Shown: one piece after another, positions 16,813-25,655 of the stretch
Position numbering within the stretch: position 1 is the stretch's first letter
How the letters are laid out: each line of letters opens with the position of its first letter
Notes under the pieces: generated by a model
The model's input: the letters and a program-made list of their open reading frames with translations, nothing else
Told to the model about the DNA's origin: nothing
The model's database searches: none
Translations under genes and position numbers: made by a program
Assembly (NCBI RefSeq): GCF_001865575.2
Contig: NZ_CP017564.2
Coordinates: 1 to 64,000, forward strand
Length of the DNA stretch: 64,000 nt
Source of the DNA: Paraburkholderia sprentiae WSM5005
GTDB taxonomy: Bacteria > Pseudomonadota > Gammaproteobacteria > Burkholderiales > Burkholderiaceae
Reading direction: 5' to 3'

Positions 16813-17253
16813 ATGCGTTTTTTGAATCCTTCGCTGTCTGTCGCGGCTGACGCTGTTCGCGCACGTGTGGCGCGCAATGGAGCACATTTCGCACGCGGTG
16901 CGCGTGCCGTCGCCACGCGCGATTTCTGGCGCGAGCACGTCACGCTTCCGCGCGTTTGGACGGCTCTGGTGCTTGGCGGTTACGCCAGTCTGGCATGTGC
17001 GCAGTCCGCCGCGCCGTGGGAAGGCGGGTTGTGCGGCGTAGCTGCGTGGTTCAAAGGCCCGACCATGCTGGCGGTCGGCACGATCGCATTCGGCGCAGCT
17101 GCGGGCGGCTTTGTCTTCGGCGAGGAAATGACCGGCATCATGAAGAAAGTGTCGAACATCACGATGGCGGTCTGTCTCGCGGTCGGTGGTGCTTCGTTCC
17201 TCGGCTGGGTGGCGGTGAAAGCAGGCGCGACCACGTCCACTTGCGGCTCCTAA
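16813..17253 (+). CDS. trbC: TrbC/VirB2 conjugative pilin
   Basis: Major subunit of the mating pilus. 146 aa from the ATG at 16813, which has GGAG at 16804-16807; an earlier ATG at 16801 contains that ribosome-binding sequence and is unlikely. The long leader ends near SLACAQS, about residue 65, as in TrbC pro-pilins. The mature part has two hydrophobic helices (GPTMLAVGTIAFGAAAGGFV and NITMAVCLAVGGASFLGWV) separated by a short charged loop. P-type pilins are cyclised by TraF; no such peptidase was seen here. Confidence 0.88.
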   Translation: MRFLNPSLSVAADAVRARVARNGAHFARGARAVATRDFWREHVTLPRVWTALVLGGYASLACAQSAAPWEGGLCGVAAWFKGPTMLAVGTIAFGAAAGGFVFGEEMTGIMKKVSNITMAVCLAVGGASFLGWVAVKAGATTSTCGS

Positions 17254-17265
17254 GGGTGAATCGGT

Positions 17266-17601
17266 ATGGGCGCCGACCATCGCAGCGAGCTTACGCAGGT
17301 CACTATCCACGCCTCCGGCGTTCGCACGCTCAACTTCATGGGCGGCGATCGTCGGCTGGTTTTGGGGGGGGCCGCTTTCAGTCTGTACTTGGCTTTCATG
17401 CTCAGCATGCGATACGGCGCTTGGTATGGAGTGCCGGCGTCGGTTGTCGTGTGGGGCCTGTGGATCGCGCTTATGCGGCGTCTCGCTCTGTTTGACCCGC
17501 AGTGGCTTGATGTGGTGCGTCGACACCGTAAGTACAGGGCGATCTACCCAGCGCGCGGACGTTTTAACGCTCCCGTGCCGGCCTACAAAGACTTCAAGTA
17601 A
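17266..17601 (+). CDS. trbD: TrbD/VirB3 inner-membrane protein
   Basis: Small channel protein, 111 aa (TrbD is about 100). Central hydrophobic pair at about residues 31-48 and 52-68, with the usual FDPQWLDVVRRHRKYRAIYPA tail of VirB3 proteins (contains HRKYRAIYPA). AAGGGTG precedes the ATG. It lies between the pilin and VirB4 genes in the standard order. Confidence 0.88.
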   Translation: MGADHRSELTQVTIHASGVRTLNFMGGDRRLVLGGAAFSLYLAFMLSMRYGAWYGVPASVVVWGLWIALMRRLALFDPQWLDVVRRHRKYRAIYPARGRFNAPVPAYKDFK

Positions 17602-17612
17602 GGTGCGACCAA

Positions 17613-20201
17613 ATGAATGGTTTCTGGATTTGCATTGTCGCGGCCGTGATCGGCGTCATCTGGTACGCGTTGCTGGCCGGACGCGCTGGAATGCAGAAAG
17701 AGTATAGAGACGAGGCACAAGGGCTCGCCGATCTATTGCGCTACGCGCGGCCGATCGAGCCCGGTATTATGCTCGGCAAGGGCGGCGAGTTGATAGCCGG
17801 ATTCTTCTATCGCGGCACGGACACGGAATCGGCTAGCAATAGCGAGTTGGAGGCCATCGCTGCGCGCCTTAACGACGCGATGCGTCGGTTAGGTTCGGGT
17901 TGGATGGTTCATGTAGACGCCAATCGCGCGTGGGCGATCGGATACCCGGAACAGGGCGATTTTCCAATGCCGATCGCGAAACTGATGGACGAAGAACGGG
18001 AGGCGCAATACAACCAGGAGGGTGCCCACTTCGAGAGTGGGTACGCGATGATCTTCACGTACCTCCCGCCTGTGCAGCTTCAAAGTCAAGCTACGGCGTT
18101 GATGTTCGAGAAAAGCGAGGATCTGCGGTCGAGCAAGGTTTCCATCCAAGATCAGTTGCTTGGCCGCTACAAGGAAACGCTAGGCGAGCTGCAAGCGCAA
18201 CTGGGGACCATTTTCGAGGGGATCACTCGGATGGGCGAACAGACGGTAGAAAGTGCTGCGGACGGATCGACCGTCGTGATCGACCACTTGGCGAGCTACA
18301 TCCATTACTGCGTGACGGGACTGAACCACCATATTCTGAAGCCAAAGGCTGGCGTGTTCTACGATTCGATCATCGGCAGTCAGGATTTCGTCGGCGGCAA
18401 TCATCCGCGCGTCGGCAACAAGCATCTTCGTTGCCTTGCTATCGAAGGGTTTCCAGCCGCGAGCTATCCGGGAATGCTGACCGCGCTCAACTCACTGCCG
18501 GTCGCATACCGCTGGAACACCCGCTTCATCTTCATGGACCCGGAAGAGGGTAAAGGCACGCTGAACCGGCTGAGGAAGAAGTGGCGCCAGAAGGTTCGCG
18601 GCATCAAGGATCAGGCTGCAAATACGACCACGGGAGCTATCGACCACGACGCGCTGGAGATGGAGCATGATGCGCAAACGGCGATGAGCGAGGCCGGTTC
18701 CGGTCTGGTTCGATATGGGCATTACACGAGCGTTGTCGTTTTGATGGACGACGATCTTGCGCGCCTGAAACAGAGCGTCGAGGACTGCGCGACGCTGATT
18801 CGCAACTTGGGCTTCCCCGTTCGTATCGAGGAACTGAACGCTGTCGAAGCGTATCTCGGTACGTTGCCGGGGCACGGCTACGAGAACGTGCGCCGTCCGA
18901 TTCTGCATTCGTTAAATCTCGCGCACCTGATACCGACGACCGCAACATGGCCCGGACTTGCGAAGAACCCCTGTCCGTTCTTTCCGCCAGACAGTCCCCC
19001 GTTGCTCATGGCCAAGACGACGGGCAATGCGCCGTTTCGTCTCAATCTGCATGTTGACGATGTCGGTCACGCGCTGATGATGGGGCCGACCGGCGCTGGT
19101 AAGTCAACGCATCTCGAACTCATCGAAGCGGCGTTCATGCGCTATCCGAACGCGCGGGTGCGGAAATTCGAGAAGGGATATTCGTCGTTCGTCCTCTGCA
19201 ACGCGCTGGGTGGCTCGTATTACGACATCGCTGGCGAGCATGGCGGCGACCTCAACTTTTGTCCGCTGGGCGCGGTCGATCGTCCGTCCGAGCGCGCGTG
19301 GGCCGAGGAATACATCGAGACGCTTTGCCGCCTTCAGGATCTGGTAATTCTGCCGCCGCATCGCGCGCAAATCCGCGCGACGCTCGAACTGTTGGGCAAG
19401 GCCCAGGCGGATCGTCGCACCATGACCGACTTCGTGCAGAAGGTGAACGACAAGGAAATCGCGAGCGCACTTCAGGCTTATACATTGAAAGGCGGCAACG
19501 CCATGCTCGACGCGCAGACGGACACCGTTCGACTTGATCGGTTCGTGGTGTTCGAGATGGAACACCTCATGGGGATGGGCGATCGCAAGGCCGTGCCGGT
19601 GCTTCTGTATCTGTTCCGTTGCGTCGAACGTGCCTTGGATGGCTCTCCGACCCTGCTCGTACTGGATGAGGCTTGGCTGATGCTCAGTCATCCGCTCTTT
19701 CAGGAGAAGATTCGCGAGTGGCTGAAGGTGCTGCGTAAGGCGAACTGCTCGGTACTGTTCGCGACTCAATCCGTTTCTGACGTTGGAAAAAGCGCGATCC
19801 GGGATGTCCTCTACGAAAGCTGTCAGACGAAGATTTTGCTGGCGAATCCGGAAGTCCGCGGCAACGAGGGATCGGCAGATCAGTACCGCGCCATCGGTCT
19901 GAATGAGCGGCAAATGGATATCGTCGGGCGTATGTCCAAAAAGCTGGACTACTACTATATGTCGCCGCTCGGACGCAGAAAGTACCAGCTGGGCTTAGGC
20001 CCGGTATGTTTGGCGTTCGTCGGCGCGTCCGGTAAGGAAGATGTCGCGATCGCGCGAGGACTGATCGAGCGATATGGCGATCGGTGGACCGTCGAATGGC
20101 TTAGGCACTGCAATCTCAACAAGGACTGGGGCAGGGGGCGTCTGACAAATTGGATTGCGCACCACGAACAACGCCTACAGGCGCTACCGCGCGCAGCATG
20201 A
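17613..20201 (+). CDS. trbE: TrbE/VirB4 conjugation ATPase
   Basis: Largest T4SS ATPase, 862 aa, needed for pilus biogenesis and channel assembly. A short N-terminal membrane span (about residues 4-20) is followed by the CagE/TrbE domain, residues about 160-400. P-loop MMGPTGAGKST lies near 489 and Walker B LLVLDEAWLM near 680. A motif A 14-mer lies within the coding sequence at 19775-19788, where it encodes part of SVSDVGKS, so the element can be embedded without disturbing a conserved ATPase. Confidence 0.95.
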   Translation: MNGFWICIVAAVIGVIWYALLAGRAGMQKEYRDEAQGLADLLRYARPIEPGIMLGKGGELIAGFFYRGTDTESASNSELEAIAARLNDAMRRLGSGWMVHVDANRAWAIGYPEQGDFPMPIAKLMDEEREAQYNQEGAHFESGYAMIFTYLPPVQLQSQATALMFEKSEDLRSSKVSIQDQLLGRYKETLGELQAQLGTIFEGITRMGEQTVESAADGSTVVIDHLASYIHYCVTGLNHHILKPKAGVFYDSIIGSQDFVGGNHPRVGNKHLRCLAIEGFPAASYPGMLTALNSLPVAYRWNTRFIFMDPEEGKGTLNRLRKKWRQKVRGIKDQAANTTTGAIDHDALEMEHDAQTAMSEAGSGLVRYGHYTSVVVLMDDDLARLKQSVEDCATLIRNLGFPVRIEELNAVEAYLGTLPGHGYENVRRPILHSLNLAHLIPTTATWPGLAKNPCPFFPPDSPPLLMAKTTGNAPFRLNLHVDDVGHALMMGPTGAGKSTHLELIEAAFMRYPNARVRKFEKGYSSFVLCNALGGSYYDIAGEHGGDLNFCPLGAVDRPSERAWAEEYIETLCRLQDLVILPPHRAQIRATLELLGKAQADRRTMTDFVQKVNDKEIASALQAYTLKGGNAMLDAQTDTVRLDRFVVFEMEHLMGMGDRKAVPVLLYLFRCVERALDGSPTLLVLDEAWLMLSHPLFQEKIREWLKVLRKANCSVLFATQSVSDVGKSAIRDVLYESCQTKILLANPEVRGNEGSADQYRAIGLNERQMDIVGRMSKKLDYYYMSPLGRRKYQLGLGPVCLAFVGASGKEDVAIARGLIERYGDRWTVEWLRHCNLNKDWGRGRLTNWIAHHEQRLQALPRAA
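19775..19788. promoter_or_regulatory. Motif A copy inside trbE
   Basis: Exact TTCTGACGTTGGAA within the coding sequence of the VirB4 gene, about 410 bases before its end. It is far from any start codon, which argues that at least some motif A copies are not classical promoter operators. Confidence 0.5.
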
Positions 20202-20203
20202 AG

Positions 20204-20242
20204 TGATATTTTGATATCTTTGCACTCTGATTGTGCTATAAT
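20204..20242 (+). promoter_or_regulatory. Internal trb promoter with motif B
   Basis: Extended -10 sequence TGCTATAAT at 20234-20242. Just upstream, motif B with one mismatch (TGATATTTTGATATCT, 20204-20219) lies over the -35 position. This would give a second transcript for the distal trb genes, starting with the 53-residue peptide. Confidence 0.6.
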
Positions 20243-20271
20243 AAAGTCACAGATAGAAAAAGGAGCAGATC

Positions 20272-20433
20272 ATGACCCTATTCGTAGTTTTGCTTGTGTT
20301 GGCTGGTCCGGTGTTGGCCATCGTCGGCCAGGTGCTGGGTTTCGCGATTGCGTTGCCGATCGTCGGTCTGTTCCTCATCCTGAAGGCGCTGGCTCGCGAG
20401 ATCCTAAGCGCGTTTCGTCAATCGCACGTCTGA
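20272..20433 (+). CDS. 53-residue hydrophobic peptide in trb operon
   Basis: Small gene with a very strong ribosome-binding site (AAAAAGGAG, five bases before the ATG) and its own promoter. The 53-residue product is almost wholly hydrophobic: one or two spans (FVVLLVLAGPVLAIVGQVLG, then AIALPIVGLFLILKAL) and a short basic tail. It sits between trbE and the exported-protein gene. Candidate roles are entry exclusion or a channel accessory; neither is shown by sequence. Confidence 0.7.
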   Translation: MTLFVVLLVLAGPVLAIVGQVLGFAIALPIVGLFLILKALAREILSAFRQSHV

Positions 20434-20440
20434 GGTTCGA

Positions 20441-21037
20441 ATGCGTCGCCTTGCCTTTGCTGCTGCCCTAGCTGTGTCCTTCATCGCAAATGCGAATGCG
20501 CAGCTATCAACCCGTGCCAATCTGGTCGTCCAGAACGTTCAGGTGTTCTGTCAGGGGACGCAGCCAATTGCTTCTCTCACACTTCCAGTCATGGCCGGCG
20601 ATGTTGGTCGGCCAGGTTTGCTTTACATCGGTATGCACGATCCGTCGCTGTCAAGCGCTGCGTTCTTCGTGAACAGTGCGTGGACCGCGTATCAGGGGGG
20701 GCTTTTCCCGATCAACTCAATCGTGGCGGGGCTGAGCAACACGCAGCTTTTTGTCCCTTTGCCTCCCGAGCTAGCGGGGGGTGGCTGGAAACTCTATGTG
20801 GGCTACGGCGCGCTGTCGGCCGCTTCTGAAAATCAGGTGCAGATGGCGATCAACGCGATTGATGCTGCGAAAGCATTGAACGCGAATGCGGCTGTCGGTG
20901 CCGTCGATCCCAATCACTACCGTCGCACGCTTATGCAGTCAGACATGACTCAGGCGGGCAAATATGGCTACGTCTACACGGGCGTGGAAAACAACCCCTA
21001 TGTCTGCCAGCCGGATACCGGGGGCGGAGGTCACTAA
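20441..21037 (+). CDS. Exported protein of unknown function in trb operon
   Basis: 198 aa with a signal peptide (MRRLAFAAALAVSFIANANA/Q). The mature part is beta-rich with two cysteines (QVFCQGTQ and YVCQPDTGGGG) and an ending rich in Gly. I do not recognise the family. The gene lies eight bases after the 53-residue peptide and its TAA overlaps the trbJ ATG, so it belongs to the T4SS operon. Its position before trbJ/virB5 suggests a periplasmic or pilus-tip accessory, which is inference. Confidence 0.65.
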   Translation: MRRLAFAAALAVSFIANANAQLSTRANLVVQNVQVFCQGTQPIASLTLPVMAGDVGRPGLLYIGMHDPSLSSAAFFVNSAWTAYQGGLFPINSIVAGLSNTQLFVPLPPELAGGGWKLYVGYGALSAASENQVQMAINAIDAAKALNANAAVGAVDPNHYRRTLMQSDMTQAGKYGYVYTGVENNPYVCQPDTGGGGH

Positions 21038-21786
21038 TGAACGTAATCGGCCAGACACTTATTTCGGGTGCGCTTCTCGCGTGCGTCGCCTGCAATGCGC
21101 ATGCGGGCGCTGTCGCGGGCGCCACAGAGCCGACGCAAATCCTGAATAACATTCAGCTCACCGCGTCTTATGCCCAGCAGGCGCAGCAAACCGTAACGCA
21201 GATCAACCAGTATGAGACGATGCTTCGCAACCTGATGAACTCGACGCCAAGCGAGTTGCTGGGTCAAGCCGCTGGTGCGCTGTGGAACGACAACAACATG
21301 ACGCAGACGTTCAAGAATCTGTCGACCATCGTAGAGGGTGGGCAGAAGATTGCGTACACGCTGCAAAACACTGACCAGCTTTTCCACAATCTCCATCCGG
21401 GCTACGGCTCCGCGTTCGACTTCCAGAACGGATACCGTAACTGGTCCGACAACACCTTGAATTCCGTACAGAACGCGCTTTCGCTGATGAACGCGCACGC
21501 GTCCAACTTCGCAAACGAACAGACGATGATTAAAGAGTTGCAAACACGTTCGCAGTCGGCGGTAGGTCAGTTGCAGGTTCTTCAGTCCGGTAACGAGATT
21601 GGCGTTGCTATGATTGGGCAAATGCAGGAATTGCGGCAGCTTCAGGCCGCGCAGATCCAGCAGCAGGGCGCATATATCGCGAGCCAACAGAGCGCGGCTG
21701 ATACAAAGCACACGGGCGCCGAACGAGTGTTTGGTAACGTGAAAAGTGACAGCGTCCTCCCGTTGAATACTGCTCCTGTTCAATAG
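21037..21786 (+). CDS. trbJ: TrbJ/VirB5-like conjugal transfer protein
   Basis: P-type TrbJ, the VirB5-like minor pilus component. It is 249 aa with a signal peptide (cut near NAHAGA). TEPTQILNNIQLTASYAQQA follows, the typical TrbJ opening, and then long helices with heptad-like Gln/Leu (IGQMQELRQLQAAQIQQQG). It overlaps the preceding stop (TAATG). The length equals that of RK2 TrbJ (about 255). Confidence 0.87.
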   Translation: MNVIGQTLISGALLACVACNAHAGAVAGATEPTQILNNIQLTASYAQQAQQTVTQINQYETMLRNLMNSTPSELLGQAAGALWNDNNMTQTFKNLSTIVEGGQKIAYTLQNTDQLFHNLHPGYGSAFDFQNGYRNWSDNTLNSVQNALSLMNAHASNFANEQTMIKELQTRSQSAVGQLQVLQSGNEIGVAMIGQMQELRQLQAAQIQQQGAYIASQQSAADTKHTGAERVFGNVKSDSVLPLNTAPVQ

Positions 21787-21810
21787 CGATCAACTCACTT
21801 ACCACATAGG

Positions 21811-22008
21811 ATGCACAACATGCGCGCACTCATCATCGCAGTGTTTTTGACGGCTCTTTTCGGTTGCTCGAAGGAAGACTCGGCGAACAGCCCGGTGTCG
21901 GGATCGAGCGCTTCTGGCGCGCAGTCCGCTTCGTTGACGCATCAGCAGGCGCTTGACAAGGTCTACGGCAACATCCATAGCGACAGCCTCAAGGATGGAA
22001 AAAAATGA
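21811..22008 (+). CDS. Small lipoprotein, VirB7/TrbK-like position
   Basis: 65 aa (or 62 from the ATG at 21820) with a lipobox LFGC at about residue 19 and a short Ser-rich mature part ending KVYGNIHSDSLKDGKK. Position between trbJ and trbL is that of TrbK, the entry-exclusion lipoprotein of P-type systems; VirB7 is the alternative. The name is by position and type only. The ATGA overlap couples it to trbL. Confidence 0.65.
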   Translation: MHNMRALIIAVFLTALFGCSKEDSANSPVSGSSASGAQSASLTHQQALDKVYGNIHSDSLKDGKK

Positions 22009-23966
22009 GTGCGATAACGCTTTTTCCGATGCGCTCACACCGCTTGAACTCGCGCAGCACGATTCGTGCGCTTGCCAGTATTGCGGTGGTAGTGGCGCTC
22101 GCAAGCATGTCTCTATCGGCGTTCGCTCAATCGGCTAACACTTTCACGTTCATGGGGAGCGTGACGAACAAGTTCGCGCCACTTCAGGGCAGCTGGTACA
22201 ACGTGATCGTCGGTTATGCGCAGCGGCTGTTTTGGGCGCTAGCCGCCGTTGATTTCGGATGGACGACGATTACGTTCATCCTCGAAAAAAACGACCTATC
22301 GGATATGTTGGGCAGTCTTGTTCGCAAGATGATGACCCTCTCCTTTTTCTTCGCCTTGCTGAAGTTCTCGAATCAATGGATACCGATGATCATTGACTCG
22401 TTCACGCAGATTGGAAAAGCCGCAGGGGGGGCGTCCGCGTCCTCAACGCCTGATGGGATCGCGAGCAAGGGCTATGACCTTGCACTGGGCGCCTTCAAGG
22501 CTATCCATGACCTCGGGGCGTTGGATGCCATTGCGGTAGTTATACCTGTAGGCGCGCTCGCCATCCTCATCTTCCTCGCCTTTCTGTTCGTCGCTGCGCA
22601 ACTGCTCGTTACACAGATTGAATCCTTCATCTGTATCGGTGCGGGCGTGATCTTGCTTGGCTTTGGAGGGTCACGGTGGACAACGGACATGGCTTCCAAA
22701 TACATGCAGTATGCGGTGGCGACTGGCCTTAAGTTGATGGTGCTCTACCTCATCGTTGGGGCGGGTCAGTCATTGTTTGGCGGGTTGACCATCGACCCGA
22801 ACAATCTAATCAACAGCTGTCTCGTGAACGCGGGCAGTGCATTGATTTATACGTATCTTGCGATCCAGATTCCGGCCATCGCCAGTGCGATGATGTCCGG
22901 CTCCCCGACGATGACGGCGGGCGGGATGATGGGCGCAGCGCTTACGGCTGGCGCCGCAATGGCTGGAGCTGGTGCTGCTGTTGCTGCGGGAGGAATGAGC
23001 GCGGCGAAGGGCGCGGGTGGTGCTGCGGCCGGCGCAACGGGTCTTGCTAAGGCGCTAAGCGCTGGTGTGAATTCAGGCTTGGATTTGGGCAAGAGTGGCA
23101 CAGCGCTGGCTTCCCATGCGCTCGGTCAGGTCGGCGCTCATGGCCTCGGCATGGCGTCGGGGGCGATCGGGGATGCTGTTGGCGGGGCTCGGACGAATTT
23201 CGCACAGTCCGTGGACAAGTCCGCAGGCGGCCGAATTGCATCGAGCATCGAGGCGACGCGCGGCGGTAGCGTGTCCGGCATTCCGGTTCCGCCGGCTCCC
23301 GCATCCGGCGCAGCGCCCGCGCCGCAGTCGGCGGGATCGTCAAGCGCATCTGGCGGCGGCTCCGGTGGCTCGGGCTCAACGCAAGCAGGTGCGACAGGCG
23401 GCGAAGCTGCGTCCACCGCAGCACTGCCGGAAGCGAGCGCGCACGCAGCCGAGTCCTTGGCATCGAGCGTCGGTGAGGGCATACCGGGCGGGGCTTCCGA
23501 AGCTAGCGGACTCGGTGCTTCGTCCTCAATGCCGACATCGGCCAGCGCGGCAGGCGCGTCGCCGACTCCCGCAGGTGCTTCTTCTGCGGGCGTGACTGCT
23601 CCGACCGCAGGCTCGACAAGCGCGCCGAGCGCAAGCAGTGCGTCCAGCGGCTCAGCTGGGCCAGTCAGTACGCCTCCGGGCTCTGCGACCGCAAGTTCGA
23701 GCACACCTTCTGCGGGCATGATGCCAGATACGAGTGCTGGACCTTCGGCCGGCTCCCCGGCTTCGCCGTCTTCAGGGTCGCAACCTGCGGGCGGGAATGC
23801 TTCGACCGCTTCCGTTTCGGGCGATGGTCAAGCGACGTCCAATGCGCCGTCTCCGTCGCGTAGCGATCCGTTGCATAAGCGCATCCAAGACCTTCAAGGC
23901 TATGTGCCGCAAGACGGCGCGCATGCTGCAAGCTTCAATATCGACCTGCAACATTCGCGTGACTGA
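22005..23966 (+). CDS. trbL: TrbL/VirB6 polytopic channel protein with long Ser/Ala tail
   Basis: P-type TrbL, 653 aa, the inner-membrane channel component. A signal-like segment near residues 22-42 and about six spans up to residue 330 (SFFFALLKFSNQWIPMIIDS; GALAILIFLAFLFVAAQLLV) match the family. From about residue 330 to 620 the protein is low-complexity Ala/Ser/Gly/Pro, much longer than in RK2 TrbL (528 aa). The final 30 residues are again ordered (LHKRIQDLQGYVPQDGAHAA). The tail may reach the cytoplasm or recipient; unknown. Confidence 0.88.
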   Translation: MSAITLFPMRSHRLNSRSTIRALASIAVVVALASMSLSAFAQSANTFTFMGSVTNKFAPLQGSWYNVIVGYAQRLFWALAAVDFGWTTITFILEKNDLSDMLGSLVRKMMTLSFFFALLKFSNQWIPMIIDSFTQIGKAAGGASASSTPDGIASKGYDLALGAFKAIHDLGALDAIAVVIPVGALAILIFLAFLFVAAQLLVTQIESFICIGAGVILLGFGGSRWTTDMASKYMQYAVATGLKLMVLYLIVGAGQSLFGGLTIDPNNLINSCLVNAGSALIYTYLAIQIPAIASAMMSGSPTMTAGGMMGAALTAGAAMAGAGAAVAAGGMSAAKGAGGAAAGATGLAKALSAGVNSGLDLGKSGTALASHALGQVGAHGLGMASGAIGDAVGGARTNFAQSVDKSAGGRIASSIEATRGGSVSGIPVPPAPASGAAPAPQSAGSSSASGGGSGGSGSTQAGATGGEAASTAALPEASAHAAESLASSVGEGIPGGASEASGLGASSSMPTSASAAGASPTPAGASSAGVTAPTAGSTSAPSASSASSGSAGPVSTPPGSATASSSTPSAGMMPDTSAGPSAGSPASPSSGSQPAGGNASTASVSGDGQATSNAPSPSRSDPLHKRIQDLQGYVPQDGAHAASFNIDLQHSRD

Positions 23967-23979
23967 TATAGTTAAATTA
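23964..23979. promoter_or_regulatory. Motif B-like site before trbF
   Basis: TGATATAGTTAAATTA overlaps the trbL stop and lies 14 bases before the trbF GTG; one mismatch to TGAT-N8-ATCA. No clear -35/-10 is present, so this is a weaker member of the set. Confidence 0.35.
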
Positions 23980-23992
23980 ATCGGAGTGCCCT

Positions 23993-24727
23993 GTGTTTAA
24001 CCGAAAGAAACGCGTGGATGACGACAGCGTCTTTACGCCTGCAGTAAAAGCAAGCAAGTCAACAAGCGAGAAGCCCTCGTCTCCGTTCCTGCGTGCTCAA
24101 GCTGGCGAGCAGGACGACCGTTATATGAACCTCGCAGTAGCAAGACATAATGACCGCGTCGAGAAGCGGATTCTCTACGCGATCCTCGCCATGTCTGTTG
24201 CGTTCAACGGCTATTACATGATGTCGAGCAAGTTCATTCCCTATGTTGTCGAGACGGACAGGATCGGCAACATCATCACTGTGGGGCCAGCGGATAGAGC
24301 TAACCCGGTGGACAACAAGCGCGTGATCCGCGAGCAGATGATTAGCTGGGTCGAGAATGCCAGATTGATTGTCGGCGATCAGTCGGCTGGCAAGCGCTTC
24401 CAGAAATGGGTGTATGCACGGGTGCAGGAAGGATCTGCTGCAAAGACGGCGCTCGATCGCTTCTACGCGGACCGCAAGCCCTTCGAGACAGCGGCCGATC
24501 ACACAGTCGACGCGCAGGTTACGCTTTGTCTACCAGTGTCGGACAACACGTTCCAGATCGAGTGGACCGAAACGTTGCACGCGCCGAACGGCGCGGAGTT
24601 GGGCAAGGAACGCTGGAAAGGGGTGTTCACGTACAAGATCGTTCCTTTGAACACCGAAGCAGCTATTCGCGTGAATGGTGCAGGATTTTTCGTTACAGAG
24701 TTCACCTGGTCGAAGGTGCTGGGTTGA
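23993..24727 (+). CDS. trbF: TrbF/VirB8 inner-membrane channel protein
   Basis: VirB8-type protein, 244 aa. The cytoplasmic N-terminus is about 60 residues; one span near 62-78 (ILYAILAMSVAFNGYYMM). The periplasmic NTF2-like domain ends with the family pattern (ERWKGVFTYKIVP, FFVTEFTWSKVLG). It starts with GTG preceded by CGGAG. Confidence 0.9.
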   Translation: MFNRKKRVDDDSVFTPAVKASKSTSEKPSSPFLRAQAGEQDDRYMNLAVARHNDRVEKRILYAILAMSVAFNGYYMMSSKFIPYVVETDRIGNIITVGPADRANPVDNKRVIREQMISWVENARLIVGDQSAGKRFQKWVYARVQEGSAAKTALDRFYADRKPFETAADHTVDAQVTLCLPVSDNTFQIEWTETLHAPNGAELGKERWKGVFTYKIVPLNTEAAIRVNGAGFFVTEFTWSKVLG

Positions 24728-24762
24728 GCGACGCGGACAAAGATAATAGGGAGTATCCGGGT

Positions 24763-25653
24763 ATGAAAAAGTGGGTTGCATTGCTCGCCTTCGTCGCATT
24801 GAGCGCGAACGCGATGGCGGGGCAGCGATTTCTGACGTTGGAAGATGCGGCCGTCGCGCAAGCGAAGAAATGGCAGCAGACGGGTCAGGCAAAGCCGATC
24901 ATCTCTGATGATGGGCGGATCATGTACCCGTTCGGGCAGTACCTGCCAAAGCTGACCTGCACTGTTATGCGTGTGTGCGACATTCAGTTGCAACCGGGCG
25001 AACTCGTGACGGGGAAACCCGTGGCCGGCGATACGGCGCGCTGGATGATGAGCAAGCAAGTTTCGGGGACGGGCGATACGGCGATCACGCATGTAATCGT
25101 CAAGCCGACCGATACAAACATTCAGACTAATTTAATTATTACAACTGATCGGCGCACTTATCAGATTGAACTTACGTCGAGCGCGAACGAAAAGGACTAT
25201 CTGAACATGATCGGCTTTTACTACCCGGAAGAGATGACTTCGGAGTGGGACGAGTCGGCCAAGCTTAAGGCAAAGGAGCAAAAGGCCCATGATTCTCTGG
25301 TCGCGGCAGAACTGCCGGTGGGCGCTGCGGATCGGCTGGATTTCGACTATTCCATCGACGGCGGGTCGGATGTGGCGTTCAAGCCGACGCGTGTGTACAA
25401 CGATGGCCTGAAGACCTACATCCAGTTGCCGGACGGGGTGCCGATGGTGGAAGCGCCGGTGCTGCTCTTGATCGACAAGGACAACAAGCCTGCGATCGTA
25501 AATTATCGCCCGAAGACGCCAACACTCTACGAGGTCGACAAGCTGTTCGACAAAGCGATGCTCGTCTTGGGAACGGATGGAAACGAACAGAAGATCACGA
25601 TCACCTGGAACAAGCACAAGCGCAGTTTTTGGGCGCGAGTCGGGGGCAATTAA
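24763..25653 (+). CDS. trbG: TrbG/VirB9 outer-membrane channel protein
   Basis: P-type TrbG, 296 aa. Signal peptide MKKWVALLAFVALSANAMAG, then the VirB9 fold with the recognisable PFGQYLPKLTCTVMRVCDIQ and ending TITWNKHKRSFWARVG. The start at 24763 is backed by AGGGAG and the signal peptide. A motif A copy is embedded at 24830-24843 (encoding FLTLED). It is followed by trbI after two bases. Confidence 0.92.
   Translation: MKKWVALLAFVALSANAMAGQRFLTLEDAAVAQAKKWQQTGQAKPIISDDGRIMYPFGQYLPKLTCTVMRVCDIQLQPGELVTGKPVAGDTARWMMSKQVSGTGDTAITHVIVKPTDTNIQTNLIITTDRRTYQIELTSSANEKDYLNMIGFYYPEEMTSEWDESAKLKAKEQKAHDSLVAAELPVGAADRLDFDYSIDGGSDVAFKPTRVYNDGLKTYIQLPDGVPMVEAPVLLLIDKDNKPAIVNYRPKTPTLYEVDKLFDKAMLVLGTDGNEQKITITWNKHKRSFWARVGGN
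24830..24843. promoter_or_regulatory. Motif A copy inside trbG
   Basis: Exact TTCTGACGTTGGAA about 70 bases into the coding sequence, at the signal-peptide/mature boundary region. It is another in-gene copy, in the same orientation as the one in trbE. Confidence 0.5.
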
Positions 25654-25655
25654 CG

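Noticed and set aside
24406..24762. Upstream extension of the trbG frame
   Set aside because: It overlaps trbF and lacks a ribosome-binding site; the signal peptide at 24763 sets the start.
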